64,000 nt of DNA from assembly GCA_947503285.1 (NCBI GenBank), contig CANNDD010000005.1, forward strand, positions 1-64,000, written 5' to 3'. Source of the stretch: an uncultured Croceitalea sp. (GTDB lineage: Bacteria > Bacteroidota > Bacteroidia > Flavobacteriales > Flavobacteriaceae). Shown here in pieces: positions 53,635 to 63,130 of this stretch. The stretch's first letter is position 1; the number at the start of each line of letters is the position of its first letter. A program made the translations under genes and the position numbers. Under the pieces are notes generated by a model that made no database searches, was not told the DNA's origin, and worked only from the letters and a program-made list of their open reading frames with translations.

Positions 53635-53958
53635 GGGCTCATTTCAGGGAGTTCAAGTTATACTCCAAAACTATCTCCGAAAGGCATAATGTAAAGAGCT
53701 CTATAAAAGAGATTCTGCTTTTACACGGCCACCGGGTTCAAAGTTTTATTAAAGAATGAATGCTGTTTTTCATATTCAAAAAAAGTGAGGCTGTGATGGC
53801 TTGGCAGCATATTTAAAGAGGAGCTAAGGGAAGAATCCATACTAAGGAAGCGGAGCAAAATTGTAATAATGTAAATTAAAAACCAACTACAAATTGGAAT
53901 GTATAAAAATGAATTCTTATAATTCTACAGAGATGCTGCATAAGCTTATATTTGAGTT
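53635..53958. other. Upstream region of the KAP operon
   Basis: No gene is seen. A TATATTTG at about 53947-53954 fits a Bacteroidota -7 box, but it is only four bases before the KAP ATG, so the transcript would be nearly leaderless; a -33 TTTG is not clear. A variant of the GTAAAGAG motif is near 53690-53730. Confidence 0.4.
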
Positions 53959-56358
53959 ATGAAAAGTTGGGGTGCAAATTATGTGATAAAGAAGGAGGTA
54001 AAGCTACTTTTGCTTGCCATAGGCCTAGTGATTGTTTTTGTTAATCCCCTTGAAGATTTGTACAAAAGGATTATTGTAAATCCAATCCTTAGTCAAGTCC
54101 AAACCAGCATATTTGTGGACCTTACCCTGTTTAGTTTTTTGATTTGGATGCTGATTGATCTCCGAGGAAAATACACGAAAAGAACTGATATCGGTAGGGG
54201 ATATAGCGCAATACTATTGTTTTTCCTTGGATTGTATAGCTACTATAGATTTTTCTCCAAGAAGTATGAATTTGCAGAATTCTATTCATTCGCAATGATT
54301 AAATATCTGGATATAATACTGCTATATTGCCTTTTACTCCTATGTCTTTATCCCATACAAAGGATATTTGGCCGTATGGATACGAAATCGGGTAAGTCTT
54401 CCGAACTGTTGGATGAGCCTATAGAGAAGGAGGAAGATGATGTTTTGGGGCGTATGCCAAAAGTACGACTGCTGGTCGATGAGATAGTCAAGGCCACAAA
54501 CAAGAATTCCATTGCATATGGTATCACAGGGGAATGGGGGTCTGGTAAGACATCTTTTCTACAATTGGTGGAAAGCGAAATAGTAAAAAGAGAACAAAAG
54601 GATTTACTGGTATTACATTTTAACCCTTGGTTAAATTTAGGGACCAGTACTATTATTCAGGAGTTTTTTGAAGTATTGCAGGCAAAAATCAGACCTTATA
54701 GTTATGATATCTATATGGATATGAACCGGTATTCAAGAAATATCATAAAATCAAGTCCAAGTTCCTTTCTCCATTTTGTCGGCAATCTGTTGGAGTTTGG
54801 AAAGAAAAGCAGTGCAGGTGAGGACTTTAATAATATTAATGCTTCCCTTAGAAACTTGGGAAAAAAGTTCTTAATAATTCTGGACGACATGGACCGATTG
54901 AAGGCAGAGGAAGTATTTGAAATCCTGAAATTGATTAGGAACACTGCCAACTTTGACAATTTCATCTATTTGGTCGCATATGATAAAACCTATATTTCAG
55001 AATCCTTGAACAAGATTGGAATACCCAAGCACAACAAGTTTGCTGAAAAAATCTTTTTAAAGGAAGAGCATCTTTTGCCTATTACAGAGTCTAGGATTAA
55101 GAAGTACTTTGCTGACCTCCTTAAAAAAGAACTGCCCAATAGAACCGCGGAGATTGATAATTACTTTGGTTATACAGCCAGGGAGTTGACGAGAGATCGT
55201 GGTGATTTTAGTCTGAAACATATCCGAGATGTAAAGCGATTTCTGAAAAATTTCATAAGCGATTTTAAGAAAATTGAACATGATGTGGATTTCAAGGACT
55301 TTCTGAACATTAAACTTTTGAAATTCAAATTCTACGATGTATACAGATTGTTGTTTTTGGATTCGTACTACTTCCTAGACCCTTCCGAAAATATACGCAG
55401 CTCTAGCGGGGTGCTTAGAGGTGCCATGCAACTGGCATTCGACGAAAAAAAGGGAATTCACCCAAGTCGGATTTACCGAAAGTTTGAAGATTCAAGATTG
55501 GGAATGCACGTATCAGAACGGCTGAATCTGGAAGGGGAATCAATGAAAGAACTGAAAAAGCTTATTTATAGCCTTTTCGTTTCCGATAACTTTAAAACGA
55601 GAAGTCACCTTTCCATTATCTTTTCTTCCCACTTCAACCGATATTTTCAGGATATGCTCGATGAAAGCGACATATCGGAACAGGTTTTTCAGCAAGCATT
55701 AAATAAAGAACTGGAGGGTTTGAAAAAGGAAATGCATAATTGGAAAGACGAGGGAAAGTTGGAGGCGGTCAGGGCAAGATTTATAGAGGTCACTATACAC
55801 CAATTAGAGGATAGGCCAGCATTCGAAAAACTGGTCAAAGCAGTCTTTTTTATGGCAAGTATGGGAAGGGAAGAAGAAGGACACTACCTTGATTTCTTTG
55901 GCTATGATCCTAGCAGGCTTAGGGATTTAATCGGCGATTATGAAAAAAATGTATCTAAGAAGTTTTACAATGGACAGAGGGAAGAACTAAAAAATTTCCT
56001 GTTGGAGCTATTGCATTCTGAAGCGTATTCTACCAAGTTTTGTTCAAGTTTTCTAAATTGGTGGTATAGCTACTATCATGGGGAGGACTGGATTTTAAGC
56101 AAGGCGGAAATCAAGGCCTTTTTGATAGACAGTTTTAGAAAGTATACAGAGAAGAGCGACGTACCCGATGGGGATATATGGAGTTTCTACAGTTATTGTA
56201 GGGTGACCGAATGGGATCCTTTGGATGCTAATACGCGACAATCCAGGAATGAAAGGTTCGCTGAAGCCAAGGAAATATTCATCCCCTTCATTGAAACGCA
56301 TCTGGATTATTTTTTGGTCAAATTTATCCAAACCCCCCCATATGTATGGCTACAGTGA
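53959..56358 (+). CDS. KAP family P-loop NTPase
   Basis: A 799-residue membrane NTPase. Three or four N-terminal helices (e.g. VKLLLLAIGLVIVFVNPL, AILLFFLGLYSYYRFF, LDIILLYCLLLLCLYPI) come first. They are followed by Walker A GITGEWGSGKTSF (Lys197), a KAP-specific HFNPWL motif, and Walker B FLIILDDMDRL (Asp309-Asp310). The C-terminal 450 residues are helical. KAP NTPases occur in bacterial conflict systems and membrane signalling; here it opens an operon with a graspetide-like pathway. Start ATG 53959. Confidence 0.85.
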   Translation: MKSWGANYVIKKEVKLLLLAIGLVIVFVNPLEDLYKRIIVNPILSQVQTSIFVDLTLFSFLIWMLIDLRGKYTKRTDIGRGYSAILLFFLGLYSYYRFFSKKYEFAEFYSFAMIKYLDIILLYCLLLLCLYPIQRIFGRMDTKSGKSSELLDEPIEKEEDDVLGRMPKVRLLVDEIVKATNKNSIAYGITGEWGSGKTSFLQLVESEIVKREQKDLLVLHFNPWLNLGTSTIIQEFFEVLQAKIRPYSYDIYMDMNRYSRNIIKSSPSSFLHFVGNLLEFGKKSSAGEDFNNINASLRNLGKKFLIILDDMDRLKAEEVFEILKLIRNTANFDNFIYLVAYDKTYISESLNKIGIPKHNKFAEKIFLKEEHLLPITESRIKKYFADLLKKELPNRTAEIDNYFGYTARELTRDRGDFSLKHIRDVKRFLKNFISDFKKIEHDVDFKDFLNIKLLKFKFYDVYRLLFLDSYYFLDPSENIRSSSGVLRGAMQLAFDEKKGIHPSRIYRKFEDSRLGMHVSERLNLEGESMKELKKLIYSLFVSDNFKTRSHLSIIFSSHFNRYFQDMLDESDISEQVFQQALNKELEGLKKEMHNWKDEGKLEAVRARFIEVTIHQLEDRPAFEKLVKAVFFMASMGREEEGHYLDFFGYDPSRLRDLIGDYEKNVSKKFYNGQREELKNFLLELLHSEAYSTKFCSSFLNWWYSYYHGEDWILSKAEIKAFLIDSFRKYTEKSDVPDGDIWSFYSYCRVTEWDPLDANTRQSRNERFAEAKEIFIPFIETHLDYFLVKFIQTPPYVWLQ

Positions 56359-56602
56359 TAATAAAAAACTTGGGATTTTGGACATGGTGGATGATATTTA
56401 TGGAAGCAAAGCGAGTTTTTTGGAATTCCTTAATGATTCGAAGAAAAAAAAGGACCAAGGGGAACATGCATCGGAGTTCATAGAGGAATTTTTAGAATTC
56501 GTAACGCAACTGGCAGCGTCTGATTATAAAGGGATAGAATTTGGTTTCGAATTTCCCCCAGTAAAGGAAGCACTCGAATCACAGGTTTGGCAACGGGCTT
56601 AA
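56342..56602 (+). CDS. Small unknown protein, overlapping KAP stop
   Basis: An 86-residue protein (MYGYSDNKKLGILDMVDDIY) that begins inside the last codons of the KAP gene, in another frame, so translation is probably coupled. It is helical and acidic. No family known. Confidence 0.55.
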   Translation: MYGYSDNKKLGILDMVDDIYGSKASFLEFLNDSKKKKDQGEHASEFIEEFLEFVTQLAASDYKGIEFGFEFPPVKEALESQVWQRA

Positions 56603-56693
56603 ACTCATGTCGTGCATAGTCAAAAGCTTTGGTGACATTGGATAAAATAATATTATTAATCCTACAGATAAGCCAGTTTTACAAATAAGGGAA

Positions 56694-57203
56694 ATGGAGG
56701 AATATAATATTGATCATTATACTGATCCGGTACTCGGCTATCGTAAAACATTAAAAGATAAATTCAAGATTGGACATTTGGTTTACGATCTAAGAAAACG
56801 AAGGATTACAACGGTAGATATATCGATTCTGGGAGAGATATTCCAAGATGAGGACAAAGAGGAAAAGTTAAGGGAATCCAACTATATTCCGATGCACCTG
56901 ACCCATGAATGGTTGGTAAATGTGTTCGATTTCGAATCGAGGTATATGGCTACAAATGGGATTACGATATATACCTCCCTGCGAAACGGTCTGAAAGTCC
57001 ATGGACAAAGAGGTCAGTTTTTCATAGGCGTTACCATAAGGGAAAAAATCAATTCCAATGGTTGGTCGGGCACTCATATTAGCAAACCATCAATACTATT
57101 TGTAAATGAGCTTATGGACTATAGTTTTTTATTGAAGCGGGATATGATTACCGTTAATGAAGGCGATTTGGATAAAATCAATGAGTTGATTCAAATCGAC
57201 TAA
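56694..57203 (+). CDS. Unknown protein between KAP and graspetide precursor
   Basis: A 169-residue protein with no family that I recognise. It is mixed alpha/beta (LRKRRITTVDISILGEIFQD; QFFIGVTIREKINSNGWSG). Its stop (TAA) overlaps the ATG at 57203, so it is coupled to the precursor gene. It could be an accessory factor or an immunity-like protein for the modified peptide. Confidence 0.55.
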   Translation: MEEYNIDHYTDPVLGYRKTLKDKFKIGHLVYDLRKRRITTVDISILGEIFQDEDKEEKLRESNYIPMHLTHEWLVNVFDFESRYMATNGITIYTSLRNGLKVHGQRGQFFIGVTIREKINSNGWSGTHISKPSILFVNELMDYSFLLKRDMITVNEGDLDKINELIQID

Positions 57204-57235
57204 TGATTCTGACAAAACCAATAATAACATATCCT

Positions 57236-57577
57236 ATGAAACCAATCACCTTTAACTTTCTTGAGAAACCAACAGAAGAAGGATTCGATGATTCTAAAAT
57301 ATGTTATGATGAAGAATTGAATCTATCCGTAGACCGTAAAATGGGTTTGCCCGCATTTGATATATTATCTATGGACACAGCCACTGGAACTAAAGAATAT
57401 GAGGAAGTATCTGACAGTGATGATTCCATAAACACCCCTTATATGGACACGGCGACCCGGACCAATACGCAAATGGAGTCCACGGACACTGATGCCAATG
57501 TACACCGTTTTATCCAGCTGATGGACACTTCAACAGCTACTAGGATTAATGAAGAAGTTGTCGATTCTGATCTTTAG
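57236..57577 (+). CDS. Graspetide (omega-ester peptide) precursor with three core repeats
   Basis: A 113-residue precursor (MKPITFNFLEKPTEEGF start, chosen over the ATG at 57203 because graspetide leaders begin this way). The leader is followed by three core repeats of the form M-D-T-[AS]-T-x-T-x4-E-x2-D-[ST]-D: SMDTATGTKEYEEVSDSD, YMDTATRTNTQMESTDTD and LMDTSTATRINEEVVDSD. Thr donors and Glu/Asp acceptors would be joined into side-chain esters by the ATP-grasp enzyme downstream. The repeat pattern differs from classical microviridin (TxKxPSD) cores. The ligase gene starts 6 nt after this gene. Confidence 0.82.
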   Translation: MKPITFNFLEKPTEEGFDDSKICYDEELNLSVDRKMGLPAFDILSMDTATGTKEYEEVSDSDDSINTPYMDTATRTNTQMESTDTDANVHRFIQLMDTSTATRINEEVVDSDL

Positions 57578-57582
57578 GATGG

Positions 57583-58497
57583 ATGATTTTGATAGTTACC
57601 CATAGAACCGATTACACAACAGATTTTGTAATAAATAAATTAAATCATAGAAGCATTCCGTATCAAAGATTGAATTGCGAAGATTTGATTTCTCAGGATT
57701 ATGCCTTTGAAATAAAGAACATCTTCAATTTTAGTTTTAAAGGCCAAAATAGTTTTACCTCCGCATGGTTCAGAAGAACCAAATTACCCAATATCGAAGG
57801 AGTAGCGGAGGAGGAAAGACTGTACTTATTGGGAGAATATGATGCTCTTATTTAAAATATTCTTTCGTCAATCGATTGCAACTGGTTGAGTGAACCAAGG
57901 CATATTTATTTCGCGGAGAATAAGGCAGTACAGTTAAGGAAGGCGAAGGAATTAGGTTTTAAAGTGCCTTCGACTTTGATTACCAACGATAGGAATAAAG
58001 TAAGGTTGTTTTATGAGCGGAATAATGGAAACATTATCATTAAACCGATTTCTAGAACACGAATCGACTACCGCGATCAACCAGCCTTTATATTTACCAA
58101 TGTATTGACCAAAGATTTGGTTGAAGCCCTTGAATCATTCGAAGTCAATCCCTGTATTCTACAGGAAAACATAAATAAAAGGTATGAAATTCGCGCTACC
58201 GTGGTAGGGGACAAAGTCTTTGCGGCATCAGTTGATTCACAAAAAGATGAAGCAACGAAAGTGGATTGGAGGCGCAAAAAGCTTGATTTCAAAGAAACAG
58301 AACTTCCGAAATTGGTGGAGCAAAGATGTCTACAACTGGTAAAAGAATTGAATTTGGGATTTGGTGCAATAGATTTGATAAAGACCGAAGAGGATGAATA
58401 CTATTTCTTGGAACTAAACCCTAATGGACAGTGGGCGTGGATTGAATTACAAACAGGACAAAAAATATCAGAGGCCATAATTGACCTCTTGACTTAA
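57583..58497 (+). pseudogene. Graspetide ATP-grasp ligase, interrupted by in-frame TAA
   Basis: An MvdC/MvdD-like ATP-grasp ligase. The N-terminal part (57583-57852) has HRTDYTTDFVINKLNHRSIP and ends at a TAA (57853-57855). The same frame continues: SIDCNWLSEPRHIYFAENKA, then VQLRKAKELGFKVPSTLITN, the lysine of IIIKPISR, and a metal-binding end DLIKTEEDEYYFLELNPNGQ. The stop replaces one residue in a conserved linker, so a base change from a sense codon is the simplest cause. A TTG restart at 57886 would lose the precursor-binding half. Function: forms ester/amide links in the precursor encoded before. Confidence 0.8.
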
Positions 58498-59235
58498 TTG
58501 TATTTGATGAGTTTCTTTAAGTTTCTATTCTTACCTAATCGACTTGAATCGAAAAAGCCTTTTGATTACGACAAGGATGATTATGAAAATCTCAAGAAGG
58601 GCCAATTGGAATTGCACAAGGACTACCTGAAGGACATGGAGTCGGAAGAGAAAGTTAGACTTGGGGCAATTGAAAACAAAACCTCTCAATTGGTTTCCCA
58701 AACAGGACTGGTGTTTGCTTTATTAAGCTTGTTTGTGCCATTCATTGTGGATATTGTTTTCAAACTTCATATCGGATTTCGTATCCTGTTCATTGTACTT
58801 TTAATTTGCTGCTTTCTGGCCTATATTTTTGCCTTTGTGAATTCACTTAAGAACTTCAACGTAAAGAAGTTTGAGTATGGCTATAAATCACCTCTGACCA
58901 TACTGAAGCACCAATCTTTGGGCGAAAAAAAATTCTTACAGATGGAAATCAGGGATACCCTATATTGTATCAACAAAAACATTGAAGTAAACAATCGAAA
59001 GGCAACCAATCTTATTAGAGGGTATCATTTTTTCAAGTTTGGTATTATTTCCACATCAATATTGGTTGTTTTTCTCTGTTCCACATTGCTATTCACAGAT
59101 GCCGAAAAAAACAAAATCGTCATTGAAAAGCCCATCGAAATAAATTCATTGAAAGAGCACTTGGATTATATGAAAGATAAGGACCAAGGAATTCAAAAGG
59201 TTCAAGATTCGATAACTAAAGTCAACTCGAATTGA
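58498..59235 (+). CDS. Membrane protein of the graspetide operon
   Basis: A 245-residue protein with a coiled-coil-like N terminus (EEKVRLGAIENKTSQLVSQT), two close helices (GLVFALLSLFVPFIVDIVF and RILFIVLLICCFLAYIFAF), and later one more (FGIISTSILVVFLCSTLLF). The arrangement resembles small 2TM/SLATT-type effector membrane proteins known in conflict systems; this is a shape comparison only. It starts immediately after the ligase gene, with no gap. It might be an exporter, target or effector. Confidence 0.6.
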   Translation: MYLMSFFKFLFLPNRLESKKPFDYDKDDYENLKKGQLELHKDYLKDMESEEKVRLGAIENKTSQLVSQTGLVFALLSLFVPFIVDIVFKLHIGFRILFIVLLICCFLAYIFAFVNSLKNFNVKKFEYGYKSPLTILKHQSLGEKKFLQMEIRDTLYCINKNIEVNNRKATNLIRGYHFFKFGIISTSILVVFLCSTLLFTDAEKNKIVIEKPIEINSLKEHLDYMKDKDQGIQKVQDSITKVNSN

Positions 59236-59408
59236 GGTGCAAAATTTGTTTAAAAAAATTAATCGGACTTTTGTAAGTGTATTTTTCGCAAAGAGTAGCT
59301 CCCCCTTCCTTTAATGAGGATTCATTAAATTATTTGTAAAATAGATATATGTTTACTCTCACCTTTGGCGATTAACCATTTGTAGGCTAAAGAAGACACT
59401 ATTTTAAA

Positions 59409-61214
59409 ATGAAACAATTTTTCACAAAGCAATTTTACAAATATTATTATCATAAGATTAGAAGAGAAAAACCTCTTGACTATATTTTTTTTGATGCTAG
59501 AGTATTCTTACTTCTCTTGTCTATATTCTTAATCGGTCTTTTTACTTTATTCCCATATAGCTTATCGCTAAAAGCTCCAACTATTGAGAGCCAGACCTAT
59601 ATCCTAGAATCCATATTACGTATTGTCAGTATTTTCATCGGTATTTCATTTTCATTCATAATTCTTTCTTTCAATATTTTTTATAAGTATTTCGGCCGAT
59701 ATGCCTTTTTAGATTTTTTCAAAATTAGGAGCGCTAAAGTCTGTTTAACATTATTAATAACAACTATACTTTTATTAATTTATACAATTTCATTCTTCAA
59801 AGAAACTAACCAAGGAATAGCTTACACAGATTTTCTTTTCATCTTTTCATTAGTTCTTTCTATAGTTAGCTTTTTTTCAATATTTCCTTTTTTTATAAAG
59901 CTTTTGAGAAGTTCTCAAAATCGAGAACATATAACTAAACTTTTTAATAAAATTGGAGGAGAAGAGTATGTGATAAACAATTTTATATCACGAGTTAAAA
60001 AGAATAAAGCTTCATTTTATCATAAGAACCCTATTAATTTGGTAAGTGAAATTGGACTATCCTCAATCAAAGATTTTGACAACAACACATTTGAATTAAT
60101 AAATGATAAAATTCTTTCATTTTTTAAAGAAGGCGTTGCAAAGCAACTAGAAAAGGATGACCACATTGACCTAATTGGTCTTTATTATAATTTTACGGAC
60201 TTATTATTTGACTTCTATGCGTTGTCAATTAAAGAGAAGAATGAGAAATTTTCTAAAACAATTATTAACACAAGGTTCTTAATTGAGAATGAGGTTTTAA
60301 AATATTCTGACAACAAAATTTTTAGTGAATTTAAAGATTTCAAAGATGAATATAGACACTGGCAACTGAATTTTGATGTTGAAAAGTACCTTAAAAAAGC
60401 TGTACAATATAACGAAGATGAAATATGCGGATTTTTGATAGATAATTACAATTACTTTGTTAGTCAATCTATAGTTAAACTTTATCCAAAAGGACTTGAG
60501 TACATTAAAGAAAAGCACTATGAAGTAATAATCCAATTAGGTACAACATTTGAACCTTTAAAAATGTTCACGAAATTTGCAGATATACTATTTACTAATA
60601 AAAAGGATTATTTAGTTCATCAAGTATTCAACTCTTTCCAGAGCATTGAATATAAAATATTAAACCTTGAAACGACAAATATTACAAAATGTGTAATATT
60701 TAATGTAACTCATAATTATAAAAAGGATGTCTATGAATTATTTTTAAATTCACCTAACTCTGAACATATTGGATATGCAGACTTCCCATTTACTAATGGT
60801 GGACATATCAGAAAGAAAATAAATTGCAATTCGATTTATCTCGGACTATTAGAAATTGTTGATTTGCTTTTCTCAAAAAACAAGCTAAACAACGTTGTTA
60901 TAAACATAGTTAAAGCTGAAATGTTTCAAATGATTCGAGAAAAAGATTTCGATAATATTCTTATGTTTAAAACCATAGAAAAGTTCAAAAAATTATCTAA
61001 GCAGATTACCAAAAATGATTCTGACTATAAAAAGGATATTTATTTAAAACTGTTAAGATATCTGGATTATATTAAAGAAGATTTGAAAATCAATAAAGCT
61101 CCAAAAGAGCTGATTGAAAAAATCGAAAAGACAATCGCTTCTTTTAAACATAAAGAAAGATTCCAAAAAGAGCTTGACAAAAAAGGATTTATTTCTGATG
61201 AAAGGATAACATGA
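59409..61214 (+). CDS. Large AT-rich membrane protein, unknown
   Basis: A 601-residue protein with helices in the first 190 residues (FLLLLSIFLIGLFTLFPYS; IFIGISFSFIILSFNIFYK; VCLTLLITTILLLIYTISF; FLFIFSLVLSIVSFFSIFP). A long soluble C-terminal part (about 190-601) is rich in Lys, Ile and Asn. Base composition is far more AT-rich than neighbours, suggesting recent transfer. The N-terminal part recalls DUF2254-like membrane proteins, but I am not sure. Confidence 0.6.
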   Translation: MKQFFTKQFYKYYYHKIRREKPLDYIFFDARVFLLLLSIFLIGLFTLFPYSLSLKAPTIESQTYILESILRIVSIFIGISFSFIILSFNIFYKYFGRYAFLDFFKIRSAKVCLTLLITTILLLIYTISFFKETNQGIAYTDFLFIFSLVLSIVSFFSIFPFFIKLLRSSQNREHITKLFNKIGGEEYVINNFISRVKKNKASFYHKNPINLVSEIGLSSIKDFDNNTFELINDKILSFFKEGVAKQLEKDDHIDLIGLYYNFTDLLFDFYALSIKEKNEKFSKTIINTRFLIENEVLKYSDNKIFSEFKDFKDEYRHWQLNFDVEKYLKKAVQYNEDEICGFLIDNYNYFVSQSIVKLYPKGLEYIKEKHYEVIIQLGTTFEPLKMFTKFADILFTNKKDYLVHQVFNSFQSIEYKILNLETTNITKCVIFNVTHNYKKDVYELFLNSPNSEHIGYADFPFTNGGHIRKKINCNSIYLGLLEIVDLLFSKNKLNNVVINIVKAEMFQMIREKDFDNILMFKTIEKFKKLSKQITKNDSDYKKDIYLKLLRYLDYIKEDLKINKAPKELIEKIEKTIASFKHKERFQKELDKKGFISDERIT

Positions 61215-61558
61215 AGCCAGTAAGTAAGGACTTATAAATAAAATAGACGAATAGGTGCTAAATCGAAAAATTAGTGCGTAAACTCCGGTACTTTTCGATT
61301 TAGAATAGACTGTTATTCCACAGTCCAAACAGATGTCCTAAAAACAAAATCAAGAGAAATAATAGTAAGAGCTTGGAAGAACAATAAAGACATCCCGGAT
61401 ATCAGATACTAATTGAAATTTAGTAATCACTTCCTGAATAGCCTACAACAGAACCTCTAGATCTCAGATGAAATATTAGAGGCTAAATGGGCCAGTCAAA
61501 GATTAGTTATTTAAAAAATTAAAGTTCTATTAGGATTTAACTCTTTACAGAATGCACC
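61215..61558. other. Intergenic region with inverted repeat
   Basis: No gene is supported. It contains CGAATAGGTG (61248-61257), a 12-bp inverted repeat (CTAAATCGAAAA with TTTTCGATTTAG, 61258-61269 and 61292-61303), and the start of a hairpin at 61539. Confidence 0.5.
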
Positions 61559-61572
61559 TTGTGTAAAGAGTT
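61539..61572. repeat. Second copy of the 11-12-11 hairpin
   Basis: AACTCTTTACA (61539-61549), 12-nt loop, TGTAAAGAGTT (61562-61572). Both arms are identical to those at 53590-53623, with a different loop. The two copies flank the KAP/graspetide/membrane-protein segment. Confidence 0.75.
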
Positions 61573-61621
61573 TAACACGCGTTTGGATTTTTGTATCTTC
61601 ATTCAAAGTTCAAAAAAAACG

Positions 61622-61747
61622 ATGATTGAGCAGATACTGGAAGTTATTATTGAATTTTTAAAAAGCAATTCGAAAGTTGCTTACATATTTGCGGCAATTT
61701 TTGTGATTGTTTTGGTCACTGCCATAATTATTATAAAGTATAAATAA
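61622..61747 (+). CDS. Small membrane protein (41 residues)
   Basis: ATG 61622 gives MIEQILEVIIEFLKSNSKVA followed by one helix (YIFAAIFVIVLVTAIIII) and KYK. A classic single-span small protein just before the integrase gene on the opposite strand. The frame is open from 61559, which I do not use. Confidence 0.45.
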   Translation: MIEQILEVIIEFLKSNSKVAYIFAAIFVIVLVTAIIIIKYK

Positions 61748-61754
61748 AGGATAT

Positions 61755-63002
61755 TTAATTTATCAACTTCTTATTCCTTTCCTTAACCTTGATTCCCGAC
61801 AATTTCTCCTTCAAAACCGCCATATCATCACTAACCTTTTTATTAATTATTTGAGCATAATGCTGTGTAGTCCGTAAATCTTTATGCCCTAACATTTTAC
61901 CGACAGTTTCGATAGGTACTCCATTGGAAAGTGTTACTGTTGTGGCAAAGGTATGTCGCGCCAAATGCGTGGTCAAGTTCTTTTTAATGCCACAGAGGTC
62001 ACCAATTTCTTTTAGATAAGCATTGGCCTTCTGATTGCTTAGAACGGGTAATACGCATTCTCCATCAATCACTTTTGGGTGGTCTTTGTACTTTTCTAAT
62101 ATGGCTAGTGCGGTCGGGAGTAGGGGAATGCTAAATTTTGCATTGGTTTTGGTGCGTTTTGCCTCGATCCAAAGTTCTCCATCGATATTCATGACCAAAT
62201 TATCCGGGTTCAACTTCTTCACATCAATATAGGCAAGACCCGTATAACAGCAGAATACAAACATATCCCTAACCATGGAAATTCGTGGCCATTTGATTTC
62301 AAGGTCTACCAAGCGTTGTAGTTCTTCTGCGGATAGAAATTCGCCGTCTACCCATTTAAACTTAGCTTTGAAATTATAGAAGGGGTCATTGTCAATCCAT
62401 CCGTTAGCTACACTCAACCGAACAATCTTTTTAAAGTTATTAATATACTTTAAAGCACTATTATGGTTGCAATTTTTTATTGACTTCATGAAGTAGTCAA
62501 ACCGAGTTATAAATTTTAGGTCTACACTTCTTATCGGTATATCCTCTCTCTTGTAATCATGTTGGATGAATTCTGCGATATGATTTCTAGTGGTGAAATA
62601 GCGCTTCCATGTTCCGATGGCGAATTCTTTATCTACTAGTTTTTTCATTTGTTGGTTATGCTCATCAAAAATTTCTAAGAGCATTTTAACCTCTCTATCC
62701 TTCCCTTGATAAATGTTTTTAATATCTACGGCCGTAAATGGATTTCCTTCTTCAATAAGCTGATGTTGTATTCTATTTATCTTATGGCGTATTGTGGTCA
62801 TAAATTGATTCAATTCTTCAGCTTCAACACCTTTTCCCTTTAATTTATTCATTCGGGAGTCCCATTTAGACGGGTCTATTTTTCGGTTTAAACTTATTCC
62901 TGTTCGTCTCCCATCTACTGAAATTCTTAGGTATAGACCCGCTTTTCCGTTCTTGTCGTGACGCTCATCTTTTATGTAAAAAAGTGTAGAAAATGAATTC
63001 AT
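61755..63002 (-). CDS. Tyrosine recombinase/integrase
   Basis: A 415-residue site-specific recombinase. The N terminus is an arm-binding domain (YLRISVDGRRTGISLNRKID), then a SAM-like core-binding domain, then the catalytic domain: HLARHTFATT (His/Arg at about 346-350), GHKDLRTTQHY (nucleophile Tyr382). The place of Arg I reads TGLAYID, with Ala where many integrases have Arg; the IntDOT family of Bacteroidota is known to lack that Arg. The gene lies between accessory DNA and the 3' end of ssrA, as integrases of ssrA-inserted islands do. Confidence 0.93.
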   Translation of the reverse strand: MNSFSTLFYIKDERHDKNGKAGLYLRISVDGRRTGISLNRKIDPSKWDSRMNKLKGKGVEAEELNQFMTTIRHKINRIQHQLIEEGNPFTAVDIKNIYQGKDREVKMLLEIFDEHNQQMKKLVDKEFAIGTWKRYFTTRNHIAEFIQHDYKREDIPIRSVDLKFITRFDYFMKSIKNCNHNSALKYINNFKKIVRLSVANGWIDNDPFYNFKAKFKWVDGEFLSAEELQRLVDLEIKWPRISMVRDMFVFCCYTGLAYIDVKKLNPDNLVMNIDGELWIEAKRTKTNAKFSIPLLPTALAILEKYKDHPKVIDGECVLPVLSNQKANAYLKEIGDLCGIKKNLTTHLARHTFATTVTLSNGVPIETVGKMLGHKDLRTTQHYAQIINKKVSDDMAVLKEKLSGIKVKERNKKLIN

Positions 63003-63011
63003 AGGTTTTTA

Positions 63012-63130
63012 GGTGTCGATTTATTCCTATTAAAGACATAAAAAATAAATTATAGAGTTTTATAATTACCTAAAAAAGAATGAATTACAAAGAAATCGAC
63101 ACCACTTTTATTTTTTAAAATAGGTGTCGA
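63012..63130. promoter_or_regulatory. Candidate integrase arm sites (GGTGTCGA x3)
   Basis: GGTGTCGA at 63012-63019 and 63123-63130, and its inverse TCGACACC at 63096-63103. All lie between the integrase start (63002) and the ssrA 3' end (63243). Repeated octamers in that interval fit arm-type binding sites of the integrase or excision factor. Confidence 0.5.

Noticed and set aside
53959-61214. Restriction-modification or CBASS locus
   Set aside because: No methyltransferase, restriction nuclease or nucleotide cyclase motif is present.
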